The notes under the pieces: generated by a model | What the model was told of the DNA's origin: nothing | Database searches by the model: none | What the model saw: the letters and a program-made list of their open reading frames with translations, nothing else | Program-made: the position numbers and the translations under genes | NCBI RefSeq assembly: GCF_002866925.1 | Contig: NZ_PKUQ01000055.1 | Location: 1-64,000 of the forward strand | Source of the DNA: Cohaesibacter celericrescens | GTDB taxonomy: Bacteria; Pseudomonadota; Alphaproteobacteria; Rhizobiales; Cohaesibacteraceae | DNA: 64,000 nucleotides | Reading direction: 5' to 3' | Shown: positions 62,334-64,000 of the stretch, piece after piece | Position numbering within the stretch: position 1 is the stretch's first letter | How the letters are laid out: each line of letters starts with the position of its first letter

Positions 62334-62545
62334 GGGGCACTCAATCCTATTGGAGCGGTTTAAATTCAATCTTCTGCATCTATACCCGTTTGCAAGCCCC
62401 GATGGCAAATCGCTTTTCACCATCCATGCGTCACATTGTCGTGACGGCGTAAGCCTGCTATCCAGCAAAGGGCTTGGACTTTGAAGCGCAAGCTGATAGG
62501 AAGCATCTTCTGTTTCATAGTCAACCTACCGAGCCATCGCATCCA

Positions 62546-63319
62546 ATGACCGATCCTGTAAACGAAAACACGCCGATCACCGCTGACAGTCCTTTTGATT
62601 TTCTCATCACTGAACCAGAAACCGCGCCAAAGGCGGTGCTGATGTTGGCGCATGGGTCTGGGACGCCGATGGACTCTCCCTTTATGGAGCGGATGGCCAG
62701 CATGCTGGCCTCTCACGGTATTGTGGTTGCGCGGTTCGAATTCTCCTATATGGCGCGCCGACGGATTGACGGCAAACGCCGGCCAGCAGGCCGTGCCGAG
62801 CGCTGGACTCACCATTATTTCCGTGCTGTGGATGAATTGCTTGAGGGTGACAAGTGGAAAGCGGAATGGAATGAACTTCCATTTTTGATCGGCGGCAAAA
62901 GCATGGGTGGCCGTGTCGCGGCTATGTTGGCCAGCGATGAAGATCTCAATTTGGCTGTGCGCGGTGTTGTCGTTCTGGGCTATCCTTTCCATCCCAGCCG
63001 CAAATCCGAACCCGAGAATTGGCGTCTGGAACCCCTGCAAAAAAGCTTGCTTCCAATTTTGATTTGCCAAGGTGAGCGCGACGACTTTGGCTGGTGGGAT
63101 GAAGTGAATGCCTTGGAGCTCCCAGGGCAGGTTACGCTGGAATGGATCACCGATGGAAGTCACGATCTGGGACCAACCGGTAAATCCGAAAGCACCATGA
63201 AAAGCAACATGGAGCATGCCGCACAACTTGCTGCAGCCTTTGCCGAAAACCCACCCAAGCTGCTGATGGAGTTTGGCAATGACGATGACGACGAAGCGGA
63301 TGAGAGAGACGGAATCTAA
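62546..63319 (+). CDS. Alpha/beta hydrolase (KANL3/Tex30-like)
   Basis: A 257-residue soluble hydrolase: oxyanion region LMLAHGSGTPMDSPFM, nucleophile elbow GGKSMGGRVAAM, acid in LICQGERDDFG, and His in DGSHDLGPTGKSE. This matches the KANL3/Tex30 group of alpha/beta hydrolases. The ATG at 62546 lacks a clear ribosome site; an upstream start at 62474 gives a residue stretch unlike the family. The natural substrate is unknown. Confidence 0.85.
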   Translation: MTDPVNENTPITADSPFDFLITEPETAPKAVLMLAHGSGTPMDSPFMERMASMLASHGIVVARFEFSYMARRRIDGKRRPAGRAERWTHHYFRAVDELLEGDKWKAEWNELPFLIGGKSMGGRVAAMLASDEDLNLAVRGVVVLGYPFHPSRKSEPENWRLEPLQKSLLPILICQGERDDFGWWDEVNALELPGQVTLEWITDGSHDLGPTGKSESTMKSNMEHAAQLAAAFAENPPKLLMEFGNDDDDEADERDGI

Positions 63320-63339
63320 CCTACTTATATTTGGTTAGA
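63311..63339. terminator. Bidirectional terminator between convergent genes
   Basis: AATCTAACC (63311-63319) pairs with GGTTAGATT (63331-63339) around an 11-base loop. It covers the stop codons of both the hydrolase and DUF930 genes. Confidence 0.7.
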
Positions 63340-64000
63340 TTGTGACGCTCCCATTGATCCTTGGGCACGATAACGCCAACAAAAAACGCAAAATCGAGCA
63401 CCCTTTGAAGATCGTCAGACACTTCGCACTCAAATTTTAGCCGGTGCCAATTGTCTTTGCTCCAAAAGGTCGCGCCATCCGCAATGATGCGCGGCCCTTC
63501 ATATCGGACCTCGTCAAAGCTGTAAGACACCATGCGTTCGGGAATATATGCCTCGTTCCAAGCGTGGATCTGCTCCAGCGCTTCTAGGGCGCAGAGTTGT
63601 TCGCGTCGTTCCTCCGGGGTTATGCCAGCCAAATCTCCGCGCGCTTCGGCATTCCCTTTTCGCGCTAATGCGCTGCCAGACAGCATAGTGGTGGGACGAA
63701 TCAGGGTGCCGTAAGCTGGTTTGACAGACGAGGGAGGCGATGGCGAGTCACTCTGCGCGAGGTCTCCATCATTTGACAGCTCTACCGCGGCACCGCTCGA
63801 TTTTGCCCGCTGGTTGCTTGTGGCTTGTATAGACCGCAGAACATCAAAGGAAATCACGTCGACCTTGATGCTTGTTTCCGGCTCTGGATCGGCAAGTTGC
63901 CGCATGGGTATGATGAGCAAGCCCAGCAACAACGCACCATGAAACGCCACAGAGATAAGGACGCTGTGGGCATTTGATCTTTCCGGGCTGTATGCTTGGC
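63321..64000 (-). CDS. DUF930 protein, cut by the right edge
   Basis: The frame runs from TAA 63321 through 63998 without a convincing start, so the gene continues beyond the window; a GTG at 63950 could be mistaken for its beginning. The N-terminal visible part (SVLISVAFHGALLLGLLIIP) looks like a TonB-type membrane anchor. The C-terminal half (QLCALEALEQIHAWNEAYIPE, then FKFECEV-like FECEVSDDL and FFVGVIVPKDQWE) matches DUF930. It has a proline-poor, Ser/Ala-rich linker in between. Function unknown; envelope-associated. Confidence 0.8.
   Translation of the reverse strand, partial: QAYSPERSNAHSVLISVAFHGALLLGLLIIPMRQLADPEPETSIKVDVISFDVLRSIQATSNQRAKSSGAAVELSNDGDLAQSDSPSPPSSVKPAYGTLIRPTTMLSGSALARKGNAEARGDLAGITPEERREQLCALEALEQIHAWNEAYIPERMVSYSFDEVRYEGPRIIADGATFWSKDNWHRLKFECEVSDDLQRVLDFAFFVGVIVPKDQWERHNLTKYK

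Noticed and set aside
1..64000. CRISPR arrays, rRNA genes, prophage structural genes, secretion systems
   Set aside because: No regularly spaced repeats, rRNA segments, capsid/tail genes or type IV secretion genes were seen.

Overview
The window looks like chromosomal DNA of an alphaproteobacterium, probably Hyphomicrobiales-like. The evidence is the mix of families (DUF1176, DUF930, Edd, ROK- and LacI-controlled sugar ABC operons, DUF1972 glycosyltransferase, a Gly-CCC tRNA 3' end of alphaproteobacterial type) and the moderate GC. No species-level call is possible from the sequence alone.

The left ~28.3 kb reads as an accessory, probably mobilizable island. It opens with a cut-off MazF/PemK-like gene, a hypothetical gene and a MobA/MobL-type relaxase. 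Just upstream of the relaxase is a strong hairpin followed by a nick-like sequence resembling the RSF1010/R1162 oriT. Next come 104-bp tandem repeats, an IS3-family 3' remnant, and a sugar import operon: ROK repressor, ABC substrate-binding protein, two permeases, a DUF5060/DUF5605-type glycoside hydrolase and an MsmK/UgpC-like ATPase. Dispersed degenerate repeats follow, and then a large copper cluster (13.3-26.0 kb).

The copper cluster holds a Crp/Fnr regulator, two Tat-exported multicopper oxidases, five c-type cytochrome genes (six haem sites), DUF302 and TVP38 proteins, His/Cys/Met-rich small envelope proteins, CueR and a CopA P-type ATPase. Two CueR-type promoters with 19-bp spacers face away from each other between copA and cueR. 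Two small genes, of 58 and 35 codons, belong to the same unit. I infer a periplasmic cuprous-oxidation and electron-transfer module added to ordinary Cu(I) efflux. A P1-family peptidase follows, and then a displaced 47-bp 3' end of a tRNA-Gly(CCC) gene, which is likely the right attachment site of the island.

Right of that site lies what looks like backbone: a decayed IS3 element that truncates a PfkB kinase, an aldo/keto reductase, a LysR regulator, and a LacI-controlled ribose-type ABC importer with a DhaK/DhaL-type kinase (probably for a triose or tetrulose). A peptide/nickel-type ABC importer preceded by a DUF2946-like gene comes next; its last ATPase carries a G14 tract. An exopolysaccharide block (flippase, polymerase, two glycosyltransferases) follows. 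The remainder is mostly housekeeping: Edd (Entner-Doudoroff), a DUF1176 protein, an ArsC/Spx-like protein, exported MsrA, RecQ, a large membrane GT2 glycosyltransferase with a divergent solute-binding protein, a sterol-desaturase-family oxygenase, an alpha/beta hydrolase and a DUF930 protein running off the right edge.
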